Notes: generated by a model not told the origin, from the sequence alone. Shown: positions 38,524 to 47,290, numbered from the stretch's first letter. The stretch: DNA of 64,000 nucleotides from Candidatus Enterococcus courvalinii (GCF_017315945.1 NZ_JAFLWI010000001.1:62001-126000), one strand, 5' to 3'. Numbers and translations are program-made.

Positions 38524-40252
38524 GTTTTTCTCCCTTTTCTGTTATGCCACCAACTAAACAAATCAAGCGATGTGTTCCGGGTTGCAAATGATTTTTTAAA
38601 TACGGTAAGCTAGTCCGCGGGAAAAACAAAGAAGTATTTGCTTCCAGCTGTGTTGCATTTGCTTCTTCATAGCCTTCAACCGCTATGATTTGCGAACATA
38701 ACTCTTCAGAATTGATTTTCGCGGATAATGGTTCAATTACGCCTCCAATGTTTTTCTCTTTTAACGGCAAACTAAATCCCCCTTCTCTGATTTCGATTGG
38801 AATCGTCGTTTTGATTTCATGAAATCGTACGTGCCATTCACCAAAAGGATAAATCTCTGTCTGAATTTCTACTTCTTCCAAAGGTCGCCAGAGATAACTT
38901 ACGCAATCGTTATCGACATGATAAGAAATGACTTCTCCTTTCACTCGGTAAAATTGACCATCTCTGGAAACTGCCAAAACATTATCAAACGCACCTGCTT
39001 CATACTCGACGCCAGTTTTTGGGACACTAAACCCAAACTTGGTCGAATAGACAAATTTACTGTATTTCGCTTCTGCGTGTGCTTGGTTATGCACTAGATT
39101 TCCAAATGGATAACCCAATACATGCTGTCCATTTTTTGCCTGAACGATGAACATATTCCCCGTAGTCACGAACTGGTTTTCTTTTTTTACAATTGGTTCT
39201 GGCTCTGCTTGCCAAAATGGATGCGTTCGTTCCGTAGCTAATAATAAGAAAAATTTAAATGCCCAATAAGGTGATCCTGGGGCATTATATCCTTCTGCCA
39301 TGACAAGATTCTCATAGTGATAACCAATTGACAAGCGACCATCAAAAGTAAAGATATCGTGTGCCAGCCACGTCTGCAGATGATTAGATAACAGTGTTTT
39401 CATTTGTCCCCAAGGAATTGCTTCAACCTCTGCAAAAATCAGTGCCGAAAAAAATGCACCTTGCGCAAATCGATAAGTTAGACTTCGTCCGTAAGGTAGT
39501 GCCTCGCCATCTGAGTCAAAAAAGTAAATAAACTCTTGCGCAAACCTTTTAGCACGAGCAACAAATTTATCTGCCCACTCTGGTAGTTCTTCTTTCATGA
39601 ATTTCGCAAAAATCAACCCATAATAATGAAATGCAAAGGGTACATAATAATCCTTTTGTGTTGGTTTTCCATCCACATACCAACCATTTTCAATCGCCAT
39701 TGTATCAATCAAAGTCAATTCTTCAATCAATTTTTTCTGATTCAACTTTTCTCCACAATGGGCTAGTGCCAAACGAATCAATACTTTGAAAAAAGTCCAA
39801 TTATTTTTCGGGATTTTTTTATCCAACGCTTGGGCTAACCAAGCAACAAGATTTCGTTGATCCTTGGTAGACATTTCCATCCAAAAATAATCTTTGTTTA
39901 ATAATAAATTTAGCGAAAGTGCAGCCATTTCAACGATATATTGATCGTAATCTTCAACTACTCCCCAGTAGAATGGACTATCTGGGTCGGTCCCATTTGA
40001 AACCTTTTGGATATAAGCATCTCTTAACTCATCCTCTTGCTTCATCGTCCAATATGGGCCTAATCCCCAAAGCACTCGAATAAGCGCTTCCATATCTGCG
40101 CGTTTTTGATCGTATACCGCTCCGCTACTCCCCAAATGTAAACCGGATAATTCCGAATGAATCATCTCATCCCGTAAAGGTTGAATCATGTCTTCCAATG
40201 CGTACTGAAAATCTTCGCGCGTAAAAAAATGAGTTCTTTCTCCCTGATACAC
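38510..40252 (-). CDS. DUF2264 domain protein
   Basis: A 580-residue cytoplasmic protein. The first 350 residues have the DUF2264 pattern (ADMEALIRVLWGLGPYW, NNWTFFKVLIRLALAHCG, DGEALPYGRSLTYRFAQGAF) that suggests an alpha/alpha-barrel like that of uronyl hydrolases and lyases; the rest is beta-rich. No activity is established for the family that I know of. I chose the GTG at 40250-40252, five bases after GGGGAG, rather than the ATG 13 codons upstream. Its promoter carries the shared palindrome, tying it to the GH88/GH35/PTS regulon. Confidence 0.82.
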   Translation of the reverse strand: MYQGERTHFFTREDFQYALEDMIQPLRDEMIHSELSGLHLGSSGAVYDQKRADMEALIRVLWGLGPYWTMKQEDELRDAYIQKVSNGTDPDSPFYWGVVEDYDQYIVEMAALSLNLLLNKDYFWMEMSTKDQRNLVAWLAQALDKKIPKNNWTFFKVLIRLALAHCGEKLNQKKLIEELTLIDTMAIENGWYVDGKPTQKDYYVPFAFHYYGLIFAKFMKEELPEWADKFVARAKRFAQEFIYFFDSDGEALPYGRSLTYRFAQGAFFSALIFAEVEAIPWGQMKTLLSNHLQTWLAHDIFTFDGRLSIGYHYENLVMAEGYNAPGSPYWAFKFFLLLATERTHPFWQAEPEPIVKKENQFVTTGNMFIVQAKNGQHVLGYPFGNLVHNQAHAEAKYSKFVYSTKFGFSVPKTGVEYEAGAFDNVLAVSRDGQFYRVKGEVISYHVDNDCVSYLWRPLEEVEIQTEIYPFGEWHVRFHEIKTTIPIEIREGGFSLPLKEKNIGGVIEPLSAKINSEELCSQIIAVEGYEEANATQLEANTSLFFPRTSLPYLKNHLQPGTHRLICLVGGITEKGEKHAEN

Positions 40253-40366
40253 TAAATCTCCCCCCTTACCTCTTTCAGTCAAGGATAACAAGGTACTATT
40301 GCTTTTTCAACTCAACATTTTTTTCAAAATGAATGTTAGATGAGAAGAATTTTTTTTAGCCACTAA

Positions 40367-40380
40367 CTTAACCTATTAAC
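40367..40380. promoter_or_regulatory. Shared operator, site 5 (DUF2264 operon)
   Basis: CTTAACCTATTAAC, same palindrome class as sites 1-4, about 115 bp upstream of the DUF2264 start. Confidence 0.55.
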
Positions 40381-40532
40381 TTTGCACTAGGTGTTTTTCA
40401 TTCCAAAGATTCAGCCAGCTTTCCTTTTTTACTTAACCTAAAACAAATGAAAAAATTTTTATCAAATAATTTTGCTCGTTAATAAATAAAAACGCCCATC
40501 ACGAATGCCTCATTGAATGAAATTTACACAAG

Positions 40533-40574
40533 AAAATAGGAGGTATGACAAAAGTTTTGTCATACCTCCTATTT
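40533..40574. terminator. nagB terminator
   Basis: A perfect long stem AAATAGGAGGTATGACAAAA / TTTTGTCATACCTCCTATTT around two to three bases. Its arm carries a good Shine-Dalgarno sequence by chance. Confidence 0.85.
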
Positions 40575-40607
40575 CTGAATAAACAGCGTTTCCCAAGCAA
40601 CTTCTTC

Positions 40608-41309
40608 TTATAGCTTGCTTGCAGCTTCTTCGTCGATGATTACAACAACATTATCATGGTTTTGCAATGCACTTGCTGGCATTTCAGTTGTCACAGGTCC
40701 ATCAACCATTCCTTTGATTGCGTCTGCTTTGTTTTCGCCATAAGCCATCAAAACGATTTTCTTGCCTTTAAGAATTGAACCAATTCCCATTGAAACAGCT
40801 TTAGTTGGTACATCTTCCACTTTATCAAAGAAGCGTTTATTCGCATTGATTGTTGATTCAGTTAAGTCAACGACAGAAGTTGTTCCGTCAAGTGGCGCAC
40901 CAGGTTCGTTGAAACCAATATGTCCATTTTGACCAATTCCTAAGATTTGGATATCAATTGGATTTTCATCAATTGTTTTGTCATATTCTTTACATGCAGC
41001 AACTAAATCTTCCGCTTTACCATTTGGTACATAAGTTGCTTTGAATGGTTTTTTATCAAATAATTGAACGTTCATAAAATGACGGTAACTTTGTTCATCT
41101 GATCCGCCTAGTCCAACATACTCATCTAAGTTAACAGAAGTCATGTCACTAAAATCAATGTCGCTTGAAGTCATTTCTTTATATAAAGTAATTGGCGTAC
41201 TACCTGTTGCCAAACCTAAAACCTTTGCCCCATTTGCCATGCCATCTTTGATTATTTCAAAAGCTTTTTTGCCGCCTTCTTCAGCGTTTTTCACACGAAT
41301 GATTTCCAT
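40608..41309 (-). CDS. nagB: Glucosamine-6-phosphate deaminase
   Basis: A 233-residue NagB of the short Gram-positive type. Motifs: [15 protein letters not shown] (phosphate site), VNLDEYVGL and [15 protein letters not shown] (catalytic Asp/His). It turns glucosamine-6-P into fructose-6-P and ammonia, feeding amino sugars into glycolysis. Monocistronic. Confidence 0.97.
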   Translation of the reverse strand: MEIIRVKNAEEGGKKAFEIIKDGMANGAKVLGLATGSTPITLYKEMTSSDIDFSDMTSVNLDEYVGLGGSDEQSYRHFMNVQLFDKKPFKATYVPNGKAEDLVAACKEYDKTIDENPIDIQILGIGQNGHIGFNEPGAPLDGTTSVVDLTESTINANKRFFDKVEDVPTKAVSMGIGSILKGKKIVLMAYGENKADAIKGMVDGPVTTEMPASALQNHDNVVVIIDEEAASKL

Positions 41310-41342
41310 AGTGATTACTCCTTTGTGTTTTGGTATAGCCCA

Positions 41343-41371
41343 ATTATAGCACCCTTTTTTTCAGATTACAA
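41343..41371 (-). promoter_or_regulatory. nagB promoter
   Basis: Minus strand TTGTAA (41366-41371), 17-bp spacer, TATAAT (41343-41348), about 35 bp before nagB. Confidence 0.7.
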
Positions 41372-41446
41372 TAATTAGTATAGACCAAATTTGAATTTTT
41401 TTCATTTTCTTGACATTTTTCATTCATTTGTGTTAGTTTGCATAAG

Positions 41447-41481
41447 ACGAGGTAATTAAATTGATTTTTGCTGCATTTTAA
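41447..41481 (+). other. Possible leader peptide of the ABC-F gene
   Basis: ACGAGG at 41447-41452, eight bases, then TTG ATT TTT GCT GCA TTT TAA (41461-41481), a six-residue peptide MIFAAF. It ends 16 bases before a terminator hairpin, the layout of translational attenuators of ribosome-protection genes. Confidence 0.45.
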
Positions 41482-41496
41482 CCAGGATACTTGACG

Positions 41497-41526
41497 ACTG
41501 CGGACAGAACTGTCTGCAGTTTTTTT
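41497..41526 (+). terminator. Attenuator terminator in the ABC-F leader
   Basis: ACTGC-GACAG paired with CTGTC-GCAGT around two bases (one G/T mismatch), followed by seven T. It lies between the promoter (TTGACA at 41410-41415) and the ABC-F start codon, only 20 bp before it. Confidence 0.75.
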
Positions 41527-41546
41527 ACTATTAAGAAGGAGAAATT

Positions 41547-43079
41547 ATGAGTATATTAACGCTAACAAATATCACCCAACAATTCGGTGATAAAATTCTT
41601 TATGAAGACATTCAACTACAATTAAACGCTGGCGAGCATTTAGGACTGATTGGTCAAAACGGCGCGGGAAAAAGTACCTTGATCAAAATTATCACAGGGG
41701 AAATTCTGCCAGATAACGGTCACGTCCAATGGCAAAAGAATATTCATCGTGGCTATTTAGATCAGTACGTCGAAGTCGATGAACAATTGACAATCCAAGA
41801 ATTTCTGAAAACTGCTTATGCTGATGAATTTGAAAAAGAACAAAAAATCGGCGAACTTTATATCCAATATGGTGAGACATTTGATGACTCACTACTTGAA
41901 AAAGCAGGAAAATTACAAACCGAACTCGATCAAGGTATCTTTTATCAAATTGATACACTTGTCGCTGAGATGAGTAGCGGACTTGGCTTGGATGTGTTAG
42001 GTATCAATACATTATTAAAAGAACTGAGTGGTGGCCAACGTTCAAAAGTGATCTTAGCTAAATTACTTTTAGAAAATCCAGATGTTTTAATCTTAGATGA
42101 ACCAACAAACCATTTAGACGATCAACACATCCAATGGCTGACACAGTTTCTACAAAGCTTTCAAGGTGCATATATCGTGATTTCCCATGATCAAGAATTT
42201 TTAGATCAAATCACCACACACATTGCAGATATCGAATTCGGTCAATTAACAAAATATACAGGTCATCTAAAACAAGCTTTGAAACAAAAAGAACAAAACC
42301 GCGAAAGTTATTTACGTCAATATCATGCACAACAAAAACAAATCGAGAAAACTGAAGCCTATATTCGTAAATACAAAGCTGGCTCTCGCTCAACAATGGC
42401 AAAGAGTCGTCAAAAACAATTAGACAAAGTCGATCGATTGAAGCCACCAACCAATACAGCAACTGCCGTATTTGATTTTCCTTTCACACCAATCGTCACA
42501 ACATTAGCACTAGAGACAACCGATTTAGTCATTGGGTACGAACGACCTCTACTAGCACCTATTAACTTGACGATTCGTTTTGGCGAAACTGTTGCGATTC
42601 GTGGCTTTAATGGGATTGGAAAATCAACATTACTTAAAACCTTAATTGGTGAAATCAAACAATTAGATGGACAGTTTCATTTTCCGGAAAACACCAAAAT
42701 CAATTATTTTTCACAAGATTTAACTTGGGAAAATCCATTAGAAACACCTTTACAATATTTAAGTGGGCACTTTCCCAAAGCAACAATCAAAGAATTACGT
42801 CGTCAATTAGCCAAAGCTGGCTTAGTTAACCAGCTGGCAAGCGAACCTTTAGCTACGCTAAGTGGTGGTGAGCAAACAAAAGTAAAACTTGCACAGATGA
42901 CTATGAACAGCGGAAATCTACTGATTTTAGATGAACCCACGAACCATATTGATCACGAAACGAAAGCAAGTTTACAAAAAGGAATCCAACAATTTACAGG
43001 AACTGTCTTAGTTGTTTCTCATGAACAAGAATTTTATCAAGAACTGGTTGATCGAGTGATTGAAATCGAAACAAATTAG
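41547..43079 (+). CDS. ABC-F family ATPase (ribosome-associated)
   Basis: A 510-residue protein with two ABC ATPase domains and no membrane helices: Walker A GLIGQNGAGKST and GFNGIGKST, signatures LSGGQRSK and LSGGEQTK, Walker B VLILDEPTNHLD and LLILDEPTNHID. The basic interdomain linker (about 235-305) is the P-site tRNA interaction motif region. ABC-F proteins act on the ribosome, either as translation factors or as antibiotic-resistance proteins. It does not look like Lsa or Msr; it is nearer the YfmM/Uup-type group. The attenuator upstream suggests drug-inducible expression. Confidence 0.9.
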   Translation: MSILTLTNITQQFGDKILYEDIQLQLNAGEHLGLIGQNGAGKSTLIKIITGEILPDNGHVQWQKNIHRGYLDQYVEVDEQLTIQEFLKTAYADEFEKEQKIGELYIQYGETFDDSLLEKAGKLQTELDQGIFYQIDTLVAEMSSGLGLDVLGINTLLKELSGGQRSKVILAKLLLENPDVLILDEPTNHLDDQHIQWLTQFLQSFQGAYIVISHDQEFLDQITTHIADIEFGQLTKYTGHLKQALKQKEQNRESYLRQYHAQQKQIEKTEAYIRKYKAGSRSTMAKSRQKQLDKVDRLKPPTNTATAVFDFPFTPIVTTLALETTDLVIGYERPLLAPINLTIRFGETVAIRGFNGIGKSTLLKTLIGEIKQLDGQFHFPENTKINYFSQDLTWENPLETPLQYLSGHFPKATIKELRRQLAKAGLVNQLASEPLATLSGGEQTKVKLAQMTMNSGNLLILDEPTNHIDHETKASLQKGIQQFTGTVLVVSHEQEFYQELVDRVIEIETN

Positions 43080-43109
43080 ATAATTTACAGCAACAATCAC
43101 TTAGCAAAT

Positions 43110-43154
43110 CAAAAGGTGAAGCAAAACGAAATGACGTTTTGCTTCACCTTTTTG
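43110..43154. terminator. Bidirectional terminator
   Basis: An 18-bp stem AAAAGGTGAAGCAAAACG and its complement, loop AAATGA, T/A runs on both sides. Separates the convergent ABC-F and MFS genes. Confidence 0.92.
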
Positions 43155-43175
43155 ATTTTTATTATTGCTAACTTT

Positions 43176-44357
43176 TTATTTTTTGCGGAATAAAACCAAT
43201 TGACAAACATAGGCACAAGCTTGAAAAGCTAAGCCTGCAAGCGTGACACCCATCCAGCCAAAATGTTCCCACATTGTTGTGCCTACTAACGATCCTATTG
43301 CTCCTCCAATAAAATACATGAACATAAAAATCGTATTATTGCGGTTACTTGCTTCTTCACCCAGCCCTTGGACACGCGCTTGGTTAGACACTTGACCAAA
43401 TTGATTCCCCACATCTAATAAAATAATTGAAAATAATAAAAGTGCTAAATGATCGCCGCCGATGAGAAGTAAAACGAAACTCAGTGTTTGCATCCACAAC
43501 CCCATCGAAATAATCTTTCTTTCCGAATAAGAATCTGCTAAACGCCCCACGATTGGTGCCGCCACAGCTCCTGACAAACCAAAAATCGCTAAGATCCCAG
43601 CTTCAAATGTGCCCCAATGATAAACAGGACTGCTAATATAAAAAATCAACGTTGACCAAAAAATAGAAAACGTTCCAAACATAAAAAAACCATTGAATGC
43701 CGATTCACGTAATAAACGTTGTGATACAAATAAATGCGGTAAGCTCTTCAAGGAATCAACATAAGAAACGGATGCTTTTCGACTTTCTTGTGTTCTCGGT
43801 AATTTTACATAAAGCAACACCGTTAATGATCCCACAGCGACTAGTGCAAATAAATAGACCATTCGCCAAGAAAATACACTGGCAATAATACCTGATATTG
43901 TTCTCGATAATAAGATCCCAACCAATAAGCCACTTAATAATTGTCCCATTATTTTCCCACGTGCTGCTGAACCTGCTAAAACAGCCCCATATGGAATAAT
44001 GATTTGTGGCACGATAGACAGCAATCCAATTAAGAAAGATGCACATGCAAATAACGTAAACGACGGCGCAAAAAAGGCAGCCAACAATGAAATAGCAGAT
44101 AATGCAGCCATCCGAATAATCAATTTAGGCCGATTTACAACATCCCCTAATGGTACTAAGAATAATAAACCCAAAGCATAGCCAAGTTGTGTTAGCATGG
44201 TTAAAATGCCAATTGCACTCGTACTTACTGAAAAACTTGTTGCTACTTTGGTTCCAATTGGTTGAATATAATACATGTTGGCAACCACTACACCACAAGT
44301 AGTTGCTAGTAAAGTCGTCAATGCTCCTGTTAGTTGAATTTGTTTTTTTTGTTCCAT
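43176..44357 (-). CDS. MFS transporter
   Basis: A 393-residue protein with 12 predicted membrane helices and the MFS loop-2/3 motif in PLGDVVNRPKLIIR (about 70-83) and GRLADSYSERKI (about 265-276). The start ANMYYIQPIGTKVATSF resembles drug/proton antiporters of the YnfM/DHA1 type. Substrate unknown. A GAGGGGAAAG site precedes the ATG. Confidence 0.9.
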   Translation of the reverse strand: MEQKKQIQLTGALTTLLATTCGVVVANMYYIQPIGTKVATSFSVSTSAIGILTMLTQLGYALGLLFLVPLGDVVNRPKLIIRMAALSAISLLAAFFAPSFTLFACASFLIGLLSIVPQIIIPYGAVLAGSAARGKIMGQLLSGLLVGILLSRTISGIIASVFSWRMVYLFALVAVGSLTVLLYVKLPRTQESRKASVSYVDSLKSLPHLFVSQRLLRESAFNGFFMFGTFSIFWSTLIFYISSPVYHWGTFEAGILAIFGLSGAVAAPIVGRLADSYSERKIISMGLWMQTLSFVLLLIGGDHLALLLFSIILLDVGNQFGQVSNQARVQGLGEEASNRNNTIFMFMYFIGGAIGSLVGTTMWEHFGWMGVTLAGLAFQACAYVCQLVLFRKK

Positions 44358-44425
44358 TCTTTCCCCTCACTTCCAACTAATAGTGTAGCTCTTTCATAAA
44401 AGAAATGAAATCATCTAGGAACAGT

Positions 44426-45121
44426 TTATTCACTTTTCTTTTCCTCATCTAAACGATGTTTTTCACGATCCTTATAAATAATCACAACTAACCCAATCAG
44501 TAGAAGTACACTTGCAACAATTCCTACTGCTGTTTTGCTATAGCCATGGAACAACGCTTCACCCCCGCAAGCATATAAGATTGATGAAGGTAATACGCCT
44601 AAAATCACTGACATCGCCACTTGTTTTAAAGATAAATTTAGCGTATATGCTGTAAAACTGACCAAGGAAGAAGGAATTACTGGTACCATATAGCCAATCA
44701 TCACGCCTATTTTAGGGTGCCTCATTCGAGTAATTGCCTTCACCCAACGGTTTTCCTTGGTTGAACGATCCAAAAAAGATACATGATGCAGTAAAAAAAT
44801 AGCAAATAAATTTCCTAGTGCATTCCCACTAATATTGATGAAACTTCCAACAACTGGACCATAACTAACCCCCACCAAAACACCGACAATTGATGTTGGA
44901 ATCCCCGGCACTACACACATCACTGTTGTTAATAAAATCAATAATGTTGCAGTGAGCACCCCATGGGAGCGTACTGTTTTTTGTAGTAACGCCTGACTTG
45001 CCTTTGGATTTAACAAGATAGCAAGATCCTTTGCATATTGCAAATAGACATGATAACCAATCAATGAGATCAATCCGATACCACATAGAATCAAAATGAG
45101 TTGAATCATTCTCTTTTTCAT
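44426..45121 (-). CDS. TVP38/TMEM64 family membrane protein
   Basis: A 231-residue SNARE-associated (DedA-like) membrane protein with about six hydrophobic segments and the motif PGIPTSIVGVLVG followed by GNALGNLFAI, then MIGYMVPVIPSSLVSF. Family members are linked to lipid scrambling or membrane homeostasis. The start MKKRMIQ follows AAAGGGG; the open frame six codons upstream starts before this site. Possibly cotranscribed with the MFS gene downstream (68-bp gap). Confidence 0.87.
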   Translation of the reverse strand: MKKRMIQLILILCGIGLISLIGYHVYLQYAKDLAILLNPKASQALLQKTVRSHGVLTATLLILLTTVMCVVPGIPTSIVGVLVGVSYGPVVGSFINISGNALGNLFAIFLLHHVSFLDRSTKENRWVKAITRMRHPKIGVMIGYMVPVIPSSLVSFTAYTLNLSLKQVAMSVILGVLPSSILYACGGEALFHGYSKTAVGIVASVLLLIGLVVIIYKDREKHRLDEEKKSE

Positions 45122-45329
45122 TGATACCCCTTTTCTCAACTATTCCCTTTTATTTCTTATTTTAGCATAGGTTTCGTTTTCTTTGCTTCCTCCTTCATTC
45201 AGCATATCTTAGTTCCGATCTTTTTATTTCTTCTATGTATTCTTTTTTTAATCCGAAGTAAAATCTATTTATCCCTTCCCATTCAAAGTTCAATCCCTGA
45301 TTTTTCATAGACTATCAGAAAAATATTGA

Positions 45330-46178
45330 TTAAAATACTGTTTTCAAATCAATCATTTTTGAAAAATCAGACAATTGCACAGAAAGATCGTCATAACCTA
45401 AAGATTTTACCCAAAAAATAATTGATGATGAATCAAATTCTATGTGATCAATTATTTTTTTATATGTACCAGTGAAAAAGTGCCAAAAAATTCTACCGCT
45501 AACATAAGATATATCAGATGAAGCATCATGCAACTGTAGTAAAATTTCAGGAATAAAAGAATACTGCCCTCTTTCAAAAAGTAAGATTAAATAATTTACC
45601 AAAAAAGATATTTTACAATGCTGATATTTGGGGTAGCCATAATACTTATCATATGCGTTCATAATAATCACGTATTGATTTTTAATATAACTTGTTGAAA
45701 AAAGATTTAGACAATTAGTAAACATAGATAATTCAAAATATCCCCAGGTTTCGACTTTATCTAGATATTTTTTTACAACTACTATTTCAGCGTCCAAATT
45801 AGTTTTCTTGTCATAGATTCTATTTTGAATATTTATGGCCTCTACAAAAAGTAGTAAATAAAAGATGTCTCCATCTTGTTCATATTTCTTCTTCAAGTTA
45901 CGAATAAAATCCGATGAAGATGAGTTAGCCACTTCCTTTAAAAAGTATTGATAAATATCTTCTTTTTCATTTTTATTTTCTTGATTAACTATCAAAAAAA
46001 AATCTTCAGGTCTAATATTTAAGCGATTTAAATAATGAAAAAGTGCTTCTAACGTTACTCTCGTTTCTCCAGACTCAAATCTTGCTACAGAAACTCTTGT
46101 TTGGAGTCCTTCGGCTAGTTGACTCTGAGTGATATTACGCTCATTTCTTAGATTTTTAATGATTTTTCCGTATAGCAT
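45330..46178 (-). CDS. Rgg/GadR/MutR-type regulator of cassette 1
   Basis: A 282-residue protein with an N-terminal XRE helix-turn-helix (about 3-60; ITQSQLAEGLQTRVSVARFESG) and a long all-helical C-terminal region (about 75-280) of the Rgg type. Rgg proteins respond to short secreted peptides and switch on adjacent bacteriocin or virulence genes. It is AT-rich and divergent from the secreted-protein gene at 46363, which it likely controls. No terminator was found downstream. Confidence 0.85.
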   Translation of the reverse strand: MLYGKIIKNLRNERNITQSQLAEGLQTRVSVARFESGETRVTLEALFHYLNRLNIRPEDFFLIVNQENKNEKEDIYQYFLKEVANSSSSDFIRNLKKKYEQDGDIFYLLLFVEAINIQNRIYDKKTNLDAEIVVVKKYLDKVETWGYFELSMFTNCLNLFSTSYIKNQYVIIMNAYDKYYGYPKYQHCKISFLVNYLILLFERGQYSFIPEILLQLHDASSDISYVSGRIFWHFFTGTYKKIIDHIEFDSSSIIFWVKSLGYDDLSVQLSDFSKMIDLKTVF

Positions 46179-46280
46179 ACAAACACCTTACTTTCTGTAT
46201 AGTTTACGTTACATTTTTTTTAATCCTCTAAATGACATTTACAATAAAGACATGATTTCAAAACTAAGGGGGGAAAAATT

Positions 46281-46343
46281 GTGTGCAATATTCTTAATAC
46301 GTACGGTCTTTGGTACCCAACACAACCAACAAATAATTATTAA
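46281..46343 (+). CDS. Candidate 20-residue peptide upstream of the secreted-protein gene
   Basis: AAGGGGGG at 46266-46273, seven bases, then GTG and 20 codons (MCNILNTYGLWYPTQPTNNY) ending in TAA, 19 bases before the next ATG. The Shine-Dalgarno is one of the strongest in the window. It could be a leader peptide, a signalling peptide read by the Rgg protein, or a coincidence. No similarity recognised. Confidence 0.4.
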   Translation: MCNILNTYGLWYPTQPTNNY

Positions 46344-46362
46344 TCTGTTAGGAGCAAAAAAG

Positions 46363-46941
46363 ATGAAAAAAAGAAAATTTCTAACTTTTACACTTACGTC
46401 TCTATTATTTATAGGTAGTTTCACACCCGCTTGTACTAACGTAGTACAAGCAATGGAACTATCTCAAGAAATTAATCAAACAGAAAAATTAGAAAGTTTA
46501 AATTCAACCATCAACAATATAAAAACATCAACTAATAATCTGAATTTTAATGAACAAAGAATACTTGATACATATACAGAAGAACTTTCTAACGAATATA
46601 TCGAGACTCTAAAATCAGGATCCTCCAAGCAAAATAATACTGAATTCACGTTAAATCAACGTGGCGTTGGTTCTCTGATGGCCCACTTACTCCTGCGCTA
46701 CACCAAAACATATATTTTAAAAACACTTCCCAAATTGCTTTATAAAAAAGTTGCAGGCGTTATCGGAGGCAGCGTATCAGAGGCAACTTTTGTAAATATT
46801 TGGAGTAATATTATTGGAATTGCTACTTTATCAAACATTGGAAGTTTGGTTTCCAGTGGATTGAATAGTATTGGTATTACTGGATGGTTGTCAGATGCAA
46901 TAGGGAACGCTGTTCAAATTGCAATTGATGTTTTTTTATAG
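46363..46941 (+). CDS. Secreted hydrophobic-tail protein, cassette 1
   Basis: A 192-residue protein with a signal peptide (KKRKF, hydrophobic core 7-22, likely cleavage after VVQA at residue 30). The mature part has an Asn/Thr-rich polar region (31-99) and, after QRG at 99-101, a hydrophobic glycine-rich tail (about 101-192; VAGVIGGSVSE, IGSLVSSGLNSIGITGWLSDAIG). This two-part build is like a precursor of a membrane-active peptide, but no known bacteriocin family is recognised. The ATG follows TTAGGAGC. Next gene codes for a tiny membrane protein. Confidence 0.75.
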   Translation: MKKRKFLTFTLTSLLFIGSFTPACTNVVQAMELSQEINQTEKLESLNSTINNIKTSTNNLNFNEQRILDTYTEELSNEYIETLKSGSSKQNNTEFTLNQRGVGSLMAHLLLRYTKTYILKTLPKLLYKKVAGVIGGSVSEATFVNIWSNIIGIATLSNIGSLVSSGLNSIGITGWLSDAIGNAVQIAIDVFL

Positions 46942-46959
46942 AAAAGATACAATAAACAC

Positions 46960-47124
46960 ATGAAATATCAAACTATAGTTTTATTAATCATAAGTTTTAT
47001 TTTATTTTGGATACTTTTTGGTCTCTTTAATATCTATCAGCAGCTTGGTGTATGGGGGTTACTCATATTTATAGTTTTAGTTATTGCTTTAAGTATCCTC
47101 GCCAAAATAAAGCAAAGGCTGTAG
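46960..47124 (+). CDS. Small two-helix membrane protein, cassette 1
   Basis: A 54-residue protein, almost entirely two hydrophobic helices (about 5-24 and 31-48) joined by NIYQQLGVW, with a basic end KIKQRL. It starts 18 bp after the secreted-protein gene and ends before a terminator. Position and size fit an immunity-type protein, but this is inference. The Shine-Dalgarno is weak (GAAAAGAT). Confidence 0.6.
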   Translation: MKYQTIVLLIISFILFWILFGLFNIYQQLGVWGLLIFIVLVIALSILAKIKQRL

Positions 47125-47156
47125 AAAAGAAAAAATATCAAATTATAAGTCTCTAT

Positions 47157-47191
47157 CTCTTACTGAAATAATATTCAGTGAGAGTTTTTTT
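47157..47191 (+). terminator. Terminator of cassette 1
   Basis: CTCTTACTGAA / TTCAGTGAGAG stem followed by seven T. Confidence 0.85.
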
Positions 47192-47228
47192 ATCTCACAC
47201 TAGACTCATGTTTTTACATCAGCAAGTA

Positions 47229-47276
47229 TAATAAAAAAGCACCGAAATCCCATCATATCAAGGATTCCGATGCTCT
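47229..47276 (-). terminator. Terminator of the rplJL operon
   Basis: Minus strand AGCATCGGAATCC / GGGATTTCGGTGCT with minor mismatches, then six T. Confidence 0.85.
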
Positions 47277-47290
47277 ATAATCAGCAAAAA

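Larger units (their letters stand above)
40253..40607. other. DUF2264-nagB intergenic region
   Basis: Holds the DUF2264 promoter region with the shared operator (40367-40380), a half-site ACTTAACCTA at 40431-40440 and the nagB terminator. Otherwise AT-rich with nothing recognised. Confidence 0.6.

Noticed and set aside
41547-43079. ABC-F gene as a known resistance gene (lsa, msr, optrA)
   Set aside because: The N terminus and linker do not match those families as I know them; resistance is left as a testable inference from the attenuator.
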